Shown: positions 1 to 7,556 of the stretch, piece after piece
Numbering within the stretch: the first letter of the stretch is position 1
How the letters are laid out: every line of letters starts with the position of its first letter
Notes under the pieces: generated by a model
Database searches by the model: none
Seen by the model: the letters and a program-made list of their open reading frames with translations, nothing else
What the model was told of the DNA's origin: nothing
Program-made: the position numbers and the translations under genes
Assembly: GCF_004348545.1 (NCBI RefSeq)
Contig: NZ_SMKL01000031.1
Span: 1 to 64,000 of the forward strand
DNA length: 64,000 nt
Reading direction: 5' to 3'
DNA from: Jiangella ureilytica
GTDB lineage: Bacteria > Actinomycetota > Actinomycetes > Jiangellales > Jiangellaceae

Positions 1-199
1 CCGGACCCTCACCATCAGCGGGAAACGCGTCCGGATCGTCACCACCCATCCAGAACCCACCACCCGCGAGCCGCACCATCCCCCGCGCCACATCCTTGAC
101 CTCGCGCACCGGCGGCACGAACGGCAGCCCGAGATCGGCGACCGATCCCGCCTCACCCACGGGCTCCCGATCCGCCGACGGCGCACAACACCCCGACAT
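1..199 (-). CDS. Formylglycine-generating enzyme (sulfatase-modifying factor), N-terminal part
   Basis: This gene is cut by the left edge, so only the first 66 residues are visible. It should oxidise the active-site cysteine of newly made sulfatases to formylglycine in the cytoplasm. The visible part starts MSGCCAPSADREPVG and has, near residues 48-65, the typical family entry motif GGGFWMGGDDPDAFPADG after a VRLAGG strand. No signal peptide is seen. The start is the ATG at 199. It is the last visible gene of the minus-strand sulfatase run, 183 bp after the nearest sulfatase gene; I see nothing else in that gap. Three intact Cys-type sulfatases next to it explain its presence. The catalytic cysteines would lie beyond the window. 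Confidence 0.9.
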   Translation of the reverse strand, partial: MSGCCAPSADREPVGEAGSVADLGLPFVPPVREVKDVARGMVRLAGGGFWMGGDDPDAFPADGEGP

Positions 200-382
200 C
201 AACGCTCCTTGACGAGACAGGCTGCGGATCCGGTCCAGCTCGTGTGCGACGGCCACGGCGCCGGACAGGTTGGACGAACGCGAGCTGCACCCACGAGAGA
301 GCACGTCCCGAGCGCGAGTCCTGCGCTGTCGTCCGGAGGCGTGGACATCGTTCGGTCTGCCGGAGATCCGCCGCGGGCTCCT

Positions 383-1684
383 TCAGCCGTAGTGTGCGGC
401 GTGGTCATTCAGCAACGCGGTGTGGAAGCCGGTGAGGCGGGCCGTGAGGTCGCTGGCGATGTCGGGATGGTGGAGCGCCAGGTCGTAGCTCTCCTCGGGG
501 TCGTCACGCAGGTTGTAGAGCTGTCTGTCGTGCAGCTTCCAATCGCCGTGACGGACGCCTCTGCATGTCGTGCCGTTGTAATAGAAGAGGTCGCCTCGGT
601 CGACGGGCCGGCCGGTGCTGAGTGCCGGCATCAGGTCGCGCCCGTCGATGACGCGATCGGCCCTGGGCATGACTCCCGCCGCGGCGCACAGCGTGGGGAG
701 CAGGTCGGCCAGGCGCGCTGGCTCGCGGTAGGTCACGCCGGGCGGTACGACCGCGGGCCACTCGACAACGAGGGGGACGCGCACGCCGCCTTCGTAGGTC
801 TGCATCTTGCGGCCCCGGAGGTGACCCGCGCTGCCGACGTACCAGGGGCCGTTGTCGCTGGTGAACATCACGCAGGTGTGGTCGCGGATGCCGAGGGCGT
901 CGAGCTCGTGGAGCAGCAGCCCGAGGTAATGGTCGATCTCTTGGACCGAGTCGCCGTGGGGTCCGGCCGCCGACCGGCCGGCGAACTCGGAGAAGAGTGG
1001 CTCGTGCGGCTGCGTATGGGAGAGCACGAGGAAGAACGGCTGATCGGCGTGGGCGCGGACGAAGGCCGTGGTCTGCTCGCTGTAGCGGCGGGTCAGTGCC
1101 GCCTGGTCCGGCTGCACCTCGATGACCGTGCGGTCGTCGTAGAGGGGGAGCGGTGGCCAGGTCGTCGGCGTCATGTCGTTCGAGTACGGGAGGCCGAAGA
1201 AGCGGTCGAAACCGTGCTCGAGCGGATGGTCCTGGGGGCGAACGCCCAGGTGCCACTTGCCGATCCACGCCGTGGCGTAGCCGGCGCTCTTGAGGTACTC
1301 GGCGACGGTCGTCTCCTGCGCCGCCAGTCCGTTCGTGCTGTTCGGGAACAGGACGGCGGGCAGGTTGACACGGGGGGCATAGCATCCGGTCAGCAGCTCG
1401 GCTCGCGAGGGCGTGCACACTGGGGCCGCGTAGAAGTCGGTGAAGAGCATGCCGCGCCGTGCCATGCCGTCGAGCACCGGCGTCTCGATGAGCGGTGAGC
1501 CGTAACAGCCCAGATCGCCGTAGCCGAGATCGTCGGTGTACACGACGATGAAGTTGGGGCTCGCTGCCGACCTGGGTTCGCCGGCCTGCGCGGATGGCGC
1601 CAGCCCGGCGAGTGCGGTGCCGACGGCCGTGGCTCCGGCGCCGCGGAGCAGATCTCTGCGAGTGACGGATGCCGCGATGTTCAT
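383..1684 (-). CDS. Tat-exported Cys-type sulfatase
   Basis: A family S1 sulfatase of 433 residues that should hydrolyse a sulfate ester outside the membrane. Residues 1-34 form a twin-arginine signal (VTRRDLLRGAG). The metal-site pair D51-D52 lies in YTDDLGYGD. The formylglycine motif CTPSR begins at C90, and the substrate-site motif GKWHLG and the SDNGP metal motif are intact. The ATG at 1684 overlaps the stop of the upstream sulfatase-like gene (ATGA), so translation is probably coupled. An open frame continues upstream but has no signal sequence and only lies inside the neighbour. The sulfated substrate cannot be read from the sequence. Confidence 0.93.
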   Translation of the reverse strand: MNIAASVTRRDLLRGAGATAVGTALAGLAPSAQAGEPRSAASPNFIVVYTDDLGYGDLGCYGSPLIETPVLDGMARRGMLFTDFYAAPVCTPSRAELLTGCYAPRVNLPAVLFPNSTNGLAAQETTVAEYLKSAGYATAWIGKWHLGVRPQDHPLEHGFDRFFGLPYSNDMTPTTWPPLPLYDDRTVIEVQPDQAALTRRYSEQTTAFVRAHADQPFFLVLSHTQPHEPLFSEFAGRSAAGPHGDSVQEIDHYLGLLLHELDALGIRDHTCVMFTSDNGPWYVGSAGHLRGRKMQTYEGGVRVPLVVEWPAVVPPGVTYREPARLADLLPTLCAAAGVMPRADRVIDGRDLMPALSTGRPVDRGDLFYYNGTTCRGVRHGDWKLHDRQLYNLRDDPEESYDLALHHPDIASDLTARLTGFHTALLNDHAAHYG

Positions 1685-2979
1685 CGAAGGACCTCCTCGA
1701 CCTCGACCGGCGACGGGTGGGTGGATCGTTCCGGGGCGGACTGGCTCGCTGCTTCGGCCGCTACGTCCTGCCGCGTCGCTTCCAGCCCGTCGCGGAGGAC
1801 CTCGACGACGTCGGGGTGCAGCGCGGCGAGGTTGTAGGTCTCGCGTGGATCGGTGTCGACGTCGAACAGCTGCGGCACGTACGACCATGGCCGGTTCCCC
1901 GGCGGCCGTCGGTCGTTGTCGAAGGCGACGTGGAGCTTCCACTGCTCATGGCGCACTGCGTTGAGGAACTCGTTGAAGAACAGGTAGACGGGGCCTCGCG
2001 TGGGCGAGGCTCGTCCGGTCAGCAGGGCCGACATGTCCTCGCCGTCGAGGTCGTCGGGAGCCGGGACGCCGGCGAGGGCGCACAGCGATGGGGTGACGTC
2101 CAGCAGCGATCGCGGGACGGTGTCGCGGATGCGCCGGGTCTGGGTGAGCTGCGACGCGACGAACGGCACGCGCACACCGCCGTCGTAGACCTCTGGCTTG
2201 CGCCCCCGGCGGCTCTGAGTGCGGCCCTCCCCGCCGGGGCCGTTGTCGCTGGTGATGACCACGAGAGTGTTCGCCGACAGGCGTGTCCGGTGCAGGTGAT
2301 CGATGAGCCGGCCGAGGTGGCTGTCGAGCTGTTCGACGACGTCGCCGTATGCGCCCGCGCGGGATCGCCCGGCGAAGGCCGGCTCTGGAGCGTACGGTGC
2401 GTGCGGTGCCAGGTGAGAAAGGACGATGAGGAACGGTTCGTGTCGGTGTTCGTCGACGAAGCGGATCGCCTCGTCGGTGATGCGGCGCGCGCCGAAGGCG
2501 ATGTCGAAGGCCGGGTCTGTGGCGGTGGTTCCCTGGTACCAGGTCAGCGGGTCGACATCGGTGCCGAACAAGGTTCCGGCGAACGTGTCGAAGCCGTGGT
2601 GCAGGGGATGCTGCTCGCCGAGCGAGCCCAGCCTCCACTGTCCGAACCACGCGGTCCGGTAACCGGCCGACCTCAGCAGCGACGCCATCGTCGGCACCCC
2701 CGACGGCAGGCCGGCGGTCATTCCCGGTCGCAGGGACGCCGGAAGTCCGTAGCGCGCCCCGAAGCGGCCGGTGAGGAGGCCCGCGCGCGAGGGCGTGTCG
2801 GTGGCGCCGGCGGCGTACATGGACTCGCATACGACGCCTGTCGCGGCGAGCCGGTCGATGGTCGGCGTCCGGATGAGCCTTGCGCCGTAGGTTCCGAGGT
2901 CACCGACTCCCAGGTCGTCGGCCAGGACCAGGACGATGTTGGGTTGCCCGGGTGCTGCCGGGCGTGCGGCCGTGTCCAT
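1681..2979 (-). CDS. Sulfatase-fold protein lacking the catalytic Cys/Ser
   Basis: A 432-residue S1 sulfatase homologue whose active site is altered. Fold marks are present: LADDLGVGD with D21-D22, SHLAPHAPY, and TSDNGP. The nucleophile position of the C/S-x-P-x-R motif, however, is Asp61 (ATDTPSRAGLLTG). The usual GKWHLG is GQWRLG (Q114 and R116 replacing Lys and His). No signal peptide is seen, unlike the other three sulfatases here. The start at 2979 is set by AGAAGGGA nine bases upstream; a longer frame to 3018 has no ribosome site. Its stop overlaps the start of an intact sulfatase gene. It may be a non-catalytic partner, a binding protein, or an enzyme with another chemistry. Confidence 0.85.
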   Translation of the reverse strand: MDTAARPAAPGQPNIVLVLADDLGVGDLGTYGARLIRTPTIDRLAATGVVCESMYAAGATDTPSRAGLLTGRFGARYGLPASLRPGMTAGLPSGVPTMASLLRSAGYRTAWFGQWRLGSLGEQHPLHHGFDTFAGTLFGTDVDPLTWYQGTTATDPAFDIAFGARRITDEAIRFVDEHRHEPFLIVLSHLAPHAPYAPEPAFAGRSRAGAYGDVVEQLDSHLGRLIDHLHRTRLSANTLVVITSDNGPGGEGRTQSRRGRKPEVYDGGVRVPFVASQLTQTRRIRDTVPRSLLDVTPSLCALAGVPAPDDLDGEDMSALLTGRASPTRGPVYLFFNEFLNAVRHEQWKLHVAFDNDRRPPGNRPWSYVPQLFDVDTDPRETYNLAALHPDVVEVLRDGLEATRQDVAAEAASQSAPERSTHPSPVEVEEVLR

Positions 2980-3042
2980 CACTCGATCCCTTCTCGCTTC
3001 GATCCCGTGCGGTCGCACGGACCGTCGGAGTGCGCTGGAGCG

Positions 3043-3076
3043 GCCCGTGCCCTGTGCTGCGGCTCAGGGCACGGGC
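3043..3076 (-). terminator. Hairpin between the TIM-barrel and sulfatase-like genes
   Basis: A perfect 12-bp inverted repeat, GCCCGTGCCCTG with its complement, encloses a 10-base loop directly after the TIM-barrel stop. There is no long T tract, as is usual in high-GC actinobacteria. It may terminate or attenuate transcription into the two downstream sulfatase genes. Confidence 0.6.
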
Positions 3077-3095
3077 GGCGCTCAGTCGCCGGCTC

Positions 3096-4004
3096 TCATC
3101 GACCCGAGCAGCTGAGGTAGTCGAAGCTCTCCTCGGCGAAGACGGCCGGCCCGTCGGGCCAGTTGGTGCGGTCGGCTTCGACCACGTAGTAGCGCACCCG
3201 GCCCTGCGCCGCCTCGAGGATGGGGCCCCAGTCGATGGTGCCCTCACCGACACTGGTCTGCCCCGCGGTGCCGGTGCCGATGACTCCGTCCTTGATGTGC
3301 AGTAGCTGGATGCGGTCGCCGTACTGCTCGATGAGTGCGGCGGTGTCGACGCCGGCGGTCTCGGACCAGAAGACGTCGACCTCGAAGGTGACCCAGCGCG
3401 GGTCGGTGTTCTCGACCAGGATCTGCCATGCGGTCTTGAGCTCACCCGTGTCCGGGTCGGGGTAGGTGGTCTGGAACTCACCGGCGTGGTTGTGCCCGAA
3501 CAGCCGGCCGGTGCCGTTGCGGACCGACAGTTCGCCGAGCCGGTTCATCTGGGCGGCGGTGGCGAGGGTGTTCTCGTAGCTGCCGATGCCCGGCTGTCCG
3601 AACCCGCCGGATCCGACGAACCGGTGCCCGATCGACTTGGCGTACTCGAGGAAGTCGCCGAAGTTGGCGTCGGTGTACCGGTACTGCCCGCTGGACGCCT
3701 TCAGGCCGTACTTCCGCAGCAGCGCCTCGAACTCGTCGGCGGGCATGTCGTAGGAGCCGGCGTAGGGCTGGACCTCCTTGTAGCCGATCTCTGCGAGCGT
3801 GGCGAGCACCTCCTCGAGGCCGACGTCGGCGATCCACTCTCGCGCGCCGAAGAGCTGGAATCCGATGGCCGGGGTGGGCACGCGGACGGAACAGTCGGCG
3901 GACGCGGACGCCGGCGACGTCGCGACGGCACCGGAGGACAAGGCGAGGGCGGCGGCGGCCGCGGTGAGAGCGCGCGCCAGCCGTCGGCGGGAATATCGGG
4001 TCAT
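3096..4004 (-). CDS. Exported sugar isomerase/epimerase-like TIM-barrel protein
   Basis: A 302-residue protein of the xylose-isomerase-like (AP endonuclease 2) TIM-barrel superfamily. Residues 1-36 form an export signal with SRRRLARAL and a long Ala-rich stretch. Expected metal-site regions are seen: GHNHAGEF around residue 170, EVDVFW near 205, and LLHIKDG near 235. Members interconvert keto and aldo sugars or epimerise them. The ATG at 4004 has GGAGG seven bases upstream. It lies between sulfatase genes in the same direction (30 bp after the previous gene), which suggests it acts on a desulfated or oxidised sugar, probably outside the cytoplasm. The exact reaction is unknown. Confidence 0.85.
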   Translation of the reverse strand: MTRYSRRRLARALTAAAAALALSSGAVATSPASASADCSVRVPTPAIGFQLFGAREWIADVGLEEVLATLAEIGYKEVQPYAGSYDMPADEFEALLRKYGLKASSGQYRYTDANFGDFLEYAKSIGHRFVGSGGFGQPGIGSYENTLATAAQMNRLGELSVRNGTGRLFGHNHAGEFQTTYPDPDTGELKTAWQILVENTDPRWVTFEVDVFWSETAGVDTAALIEQYGDRIQLLHIKDGVIGTGTAGQTSVGEGTIDWGPILEAAQGRVRYYVVEADRTNWPDGPAVFAEESFDYLSCSGR

Positions 4005-4034
4005 AGCAGTGCCTCCAGACGAGATGGGACCGGA

Positions 4035-5939
4035 TCAGACGAAGAGTGGGGTCTGCGGCGTGTACTCCCCTCGGAGGACGAGCCCCAGGTAGCGGCCGCA
4101 ATTGCGCAGGTATCGGTCGCTGCCCGCGGCGGCCCGATCGAGCGCGGGCAGGGCGGGGAGGGCGGCGTCGCCGATGTAGGTCAGTGCGTTCGCCGCCTGG
4201 AGCCGCACCCGCGCGTTCTCGTGCGTGTCGAGTGTTGCGGCGAGCCAGGACACCGCGGGCCGGTGCGAGCCGAGCTTGACGAGCAGCTCGCTCAGCACCA
4301 CCTTGACGTGGGGTGAGGGCTCGAGGTCCCAGCGCTCCTCGAGGGCGGCGAGGTGGTCGATGGCGCCGCCATGGCCGAATATGAGCAGTCCGCTGGCGGC
4401 CCAGTACCGGATGACCTCGTTGGTGTCACCGAGTTCACGCAGGAACAGCGGCGCGTGCGCTGCCTCGCGTGCGATCGCCCGCGCGGCCAGCGCCATGATC
4501 CGGCGCAGTGGGTAGGCGCCGGGCTCCCTGGCGTCGTCATAGCCCTCCAAGGCAGAGCCCTCGGGGATGAAGCCGTTGTCGTTGACCTCCATCATGTGCT
4601 CAGCCAGAACCCGGCGGAACTCCTCCAGCCGGGCCCGGTGGTGCGGGTCGCCGACGAGGTTGTGCAGGTGGTCCGGGTCGGCGTGGGTGTCGTAGAACTC
4701 CTCGGCGGGGCGCTCGCGCCAGAACCGGTCCTGGACGTCGTCGAGGGTGCCGTTCAGGTGCGCCTGCTCCCAGTCCTGGTAGCTCTTGAGCTGCCAGGCG
4801 TAGGCGTTGACCTGTCCGTACGGGCGGTGCGGGGCGTAGGTGCGGATGTAGCGCAGCCGCCCGTCGGAGACGGTGCGCACCATGTCGTAGCGCTCGTCCA
4901 TCCGACCACGCATGCCGAAGGCGTAGCGGCGCGGCTCGGTACGCTGCCGGCCGGCGAGGACCTGGCCGTGCACGTGGCCTGGCACGGGCACTCGCGCCAG
5001 CGACAGCACGGTGGGCCCGAGGTCCATGAGGGTCACCGGGTCGTCGATGGCCGAGCCTGGCCGGGCCGGGGCCAGGTGCGCCCAGCGTCGCGGGAACCGG
5101 AGGACGAGAGGGACGCGCAGGCCGTCGTCGACGGCGTGGCGCTTGCTCCACGGCAGGACGCCGCCGTTGTCGCCGTAGTAGAAGACGATGGTGTCCTCGG
5201 CGAGCCCGTCGGCGTCCAGTTCGGCGAGCCGGGCGGCGAGCTGGGCGTCCATCGCGGCCATGAGGTCGTACTGGTGCGCGCGGTCAGCGCGGACGTTCGG
5301 CGTGTCCGGCAGGTACGGCGGGACCCGGACCTGCGCCGGGTCGGTGACGCCGTCGGGGGCGCCGAACAGCTGCGACTCGTGCGTGGTCTGGAAGTTGAAG
5401 ACGGCGAAGAAGGGCGTGTCCGCGGGCCGGTCGCGCCAGTGGGCGGTACGGCCGCTCGCGTCCCAGGTCGCCGCCAGGTCGACGACGGTGTTGTAGTCGG
5501 TCTTGTCGTTGTTGGTGCAGTAGTAGCCGGCCTGGCGGAGGTACTCGGGGAAGCCGCGGACGTACGCCGGGAGCTCGCCCTCGGCGCGCATGTGGTGGGC
5601 GGGGCCGGCGGCCTCGGCGTGCAGGCCGGTGATGATCGAGAACCGCGACGGCGCGCACACCGGCGCGGTGGAGAACGCGTTGCGGTACAGCACACCGTCA
5701 CGGGCGAGCGCGTCGATGGTGGGCGTGCGGGCGAGTGGGTCGCCGTAGGCGCCGACATACGGGTTGTTGTCCTCGCTGACCAGCCACAGGATGTTGGGCC
5801 GGGCGCGGGACGGTGTCGCCGCGTGGGCGGGAGCGGCGGCCACGGCGAAGGTCGCCGCGACCGCGCCGGCCGCGGCGAGAAGATCTCGCCGGGACACGGA
5901 GGAGCAGGACGGCGTCGCCTGCTCGGGTTGGTGGGTCAT
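4035..5939 (-). CDS. Tat-exported sulfatase with C-terminal HEAT-like repeats
   Basis: A 634-residue sulfatase. Residues 1-40 hold a Tat signal (VSRRDLLAAAGA) ending near AHA. The metal motif is in LVSEDNNPYVG, and the formylglycine motif CAPSR starts at C95. A KTDYN motif follows near residue 147, as in heparan-N-sulfatase-like S1 enzymes. YYGDNGG is the second metal motif. After the catalytic part (about residue 455) come alpha-helical repeats with HEAT character, such as NEVIRYWAASGLLIFG and ARVRLQAANALTYIGD, which probably bind a partner or glycan. The start at 5939 has AAAGGA seven bases upstream. It is 13 bp from the preceding sulfatase gene, so one transcript is likely. Confidence 0.92.
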   Translation of the reverse strand: MTHQPEQATPSCSSVSRRDLLAAAGAVAATFAVAAAPAHAATPSRARPNILWLVSEDNNPYVGAYGDPLARTPTIDALARDGVLYRNAFSTAPVCAPSRFSIITGLHAEAAGPAHHMRAEGELPAYVRGFPEYLRQAGYYCTNNDKTDYNTVVDLAATWDASGRTAHWRDRPADTPFFAVFNFQTTHESQLFGAPDGVTDPAQVRVPPYLPDTPNVRADRAHQYDLMAAMDAQLAARLAELDADGLAEDTIVFYYGDNGGVLPWSKRHAVDDGLRVPLVLRFPRRWAHLAPARPGSAIDDPVTLMDLGPTVLSLARVPVPGHVHGQVLAGRQRTEPRRYAFGMRGRMDERYDMVRTVSDGRLRYIRTYAPHRPYGQVNAYAWQLKSYQDWEQAHLNGTLDDVQDRFWRERPAEEFYDTHADPDHLHNLVGDPHHRARLEEFRRVLAEHMMEVNDNGFIPEGSALEGYDDAREPGAYPLRRIMALAARAIAREAAHAPLFLRELGDTNEVIRYWAASGLLIFGHGGAIDHLAALEERWDLEPSPHVKVVLSELLVKLGSHRPAVSWLAATLDTHENARVRLQAANALTYIGDAALPALPALDRAAAGSDRYLRNCGRYLGLVLRGEYTPQTPLFV

Positions 5940-5952
5940 CGGTGCCGTCCTT

Positions 5953-7446
5953 TCAGCCCGTAGGAACGCCGGCGAGGATCTCGCGCAGGTAGCGGTCGCG
6001 CAGCGGGTCGCCGGTGTCCTTCATCCACCCGAGCAGCGCGGCACGCTGGCGGCGCAGGGCGCCCTGCGCCGCTGAACCCGGTACCGCCGCAGACGCAGCC
6101 AGGTCGTGCAGGGCGTCGGGATCGTTCCACAGGTCGTAGAGCTCCTCCGGCTCCCGATGCAGATAGAAGTCGACCCGCTCGGCGAGGACGGGGTCGCCGA
6201 CTGCGGCCGCCGTCATCGCCGGCCAGCTCAGGCCCTGCATGTTCTCGGCGCGGTAGCTGGTCTGCCCGTCGGACCAGGCGTTCCAGATGTAGCCCCACCG
6301 CTCGTCCTGGACACACCGCATCTCGAAGCGCCGGCGAGCGCTCGTCTCATGGAAGACCGTGACCATGTGGTCGCGGCCGGACTGGCTGCCGGTCAGCAGC
6401 GGCGTGAGGTCGCTGCCGTCCAGCCGCGGTGGCGGCGTGGCACCGGCGGCCAGGCACATCAGGGGGAAGAGGTCCATCGTCGAGACGAAGTGCTCGCGGT
6501 CGACGTGACGGGCACGGGCGACGCCCGGCCAGCGGATGATGAGCGGCGTCCTGGTGCTCTGCACGTAACAGTTGGCCTTCGCGAACGGCAGCGCGATGCC
6601 GTTGTCGGACAGGAAGATCACGATCGTGCTGTCAGCCAGACCGGCCGCGTCGAGCTCGGCCAGTACCGCCGCCAGGGTGTCGTCCGCTCGCCGGCTGCTG
6701 CTCAGATACTCGGACAGCTCCTGACGGACGCCGGGAAGGTCGGGCAGGAAGCCTGGTACCTCGACGTCGGCCGGCGCGTACTCTTTGGACGGCTGCGCGA
6801 CCGTGGCCAGTTGCTCGGGAGTGAACATCCGCTGCTCCTCCGCGCTGCCGTGAAACGGGCGGTGCGGGTCATGGGAGTTGGCCATCAGGAAGAACGGCCG
6901 GCCCTCCGCCTTCGCGCGGTCGAAGAACCCGGCGGCCGCCCGGGCATACGTCGCAGGGTCGCGGCCCATGCCGAGATCGGGCTGGTCGATGGCCAGGTCC
7001 CAGCCGAACCGGTGGACCGGGGCGAGGTGGGTGACCTTGCCCAGGATGCCGGCCAGGTAGCCGCGGCCGCGGAGGAGATCGGTGAGGATGGGAACGTCGT
7101 CGCGGATGGGTCCGAAGCCCTCGGCACCGTTGCGATGCGGGAAGCGACCGGTCATGAGGGCGGACCGGCTGGGTTGGCACACGGCGAGCGGGACGTGGGC
7201 GCGATGGAAGGCCATGCCGTCGGCGGCCAGGCGATCGATGGTGGGCGTGATGCCCGGTAGCCCGCCGAAGCAGCCGGGGGTGTCGGCGCCCATGTCGTCG
7301 ACGGTGAACAGCAGGATGTTCGGCGTGCTCGGGCCTGTGTCGCCGGCGTGTGCGCGGAGGACCGTCTGGTCGAGGCCGATGGGTGCGGCTGCGGCGGTCG
7401 CCGCGGCGCCGAGAACGAGCCGGCGCCGGGAGAGCCTGGTGTCCAT
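5953..7446 (-). CDS. Tat-exported Cys-type sulfatase
   Basis: A 497-residue S1 sulfatase. Residues 1-35 contain a Tat signal (LSRRRLVLGAAA). FTVDDMGAD supplies the first metal residues (D50-D51). The formylglycine motif CQPSR starts at C90, GKVTHLAP is the substrate-side lysine motif, and FLSDNGIALP the second metal site. The sequence resembles the HEAT-bearing sulfatase downstream in overall order but lacks the repeat tail. The ATG at 7446 was chosen over an upstream in-frame start because AGGAAGGGG precedes it by seven bases and the Tat signal then begins at the N-terminus. It is probably the first gene of the sulfatase block after a hairpin behind the dehydrogenase gene. Confidence 0.92.
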   Translation of the reverse strand: MDTRLSRRRLVLGAAATAAAAPIGLDQTVLRAHAGDTGPSTPNILLFTVDDMGADTPGCFGGLPGITPTIDRLAADGMAFHRAHVPLAVCQPSRSALMTGRFPHRNGAEGFGPIRDDVPILTDLLRGRGYLAGILGKVTHLAPVHRFGWDLAIDQPDLGMGRDPATYARAAAGFFDRAKAEGRPFFLMANSHDPHRPFHGSAEEQRMFTPEQLATVAQPSKEYAPADVEVPGFLPDLPGVRQELSEYLSSSRRADDTLAAVLAELDAAGLADSTIVIFLSDNGIALPFAKANCYVQSTRTPLIIRWPGVARARHVDREHFVSTMDLFPLMCLAAGATPPPRLDGSDLTPLLTGSQSGRDHMVTVFHETSARRRFEMRCVQDERWGYIWNAWSDGQTSYRAENMQGLSWPAMTAAAVGDPVLAERVDFYLHREPEELYDLWNDPDALHDLAASAAVPGSAAQGALRRQRAALLGWMKDTGDPLRDRYLREILAGVPTG

Positions 7447-7495
7447 GGGTGTGCCCCTTCCTGCGTGCGGCCGGAAGGTCGCACGCATCGGTGGG

Positions 7496-7537
7496 GGTCC
7501 GGGCTCGGCCGTGCTGCGGCGCGGCCGAGACCGGACC
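7496..7537 (-). terminator. Hairpin downstream of the PQQ-type dehydrogenase gene
   Basis: A 15-bp stem with one mismatch (arms 7496-7510 and 7523-7537, beginning GGTCCGG) lies 20 bp after the dehydrogenase stop. It probably ends or attenuates that transcript before the sulfatase genes. Confidence 0.6.
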
Positions 7538-7556
7538 TGGCCGGCTAGGGAGTCCC

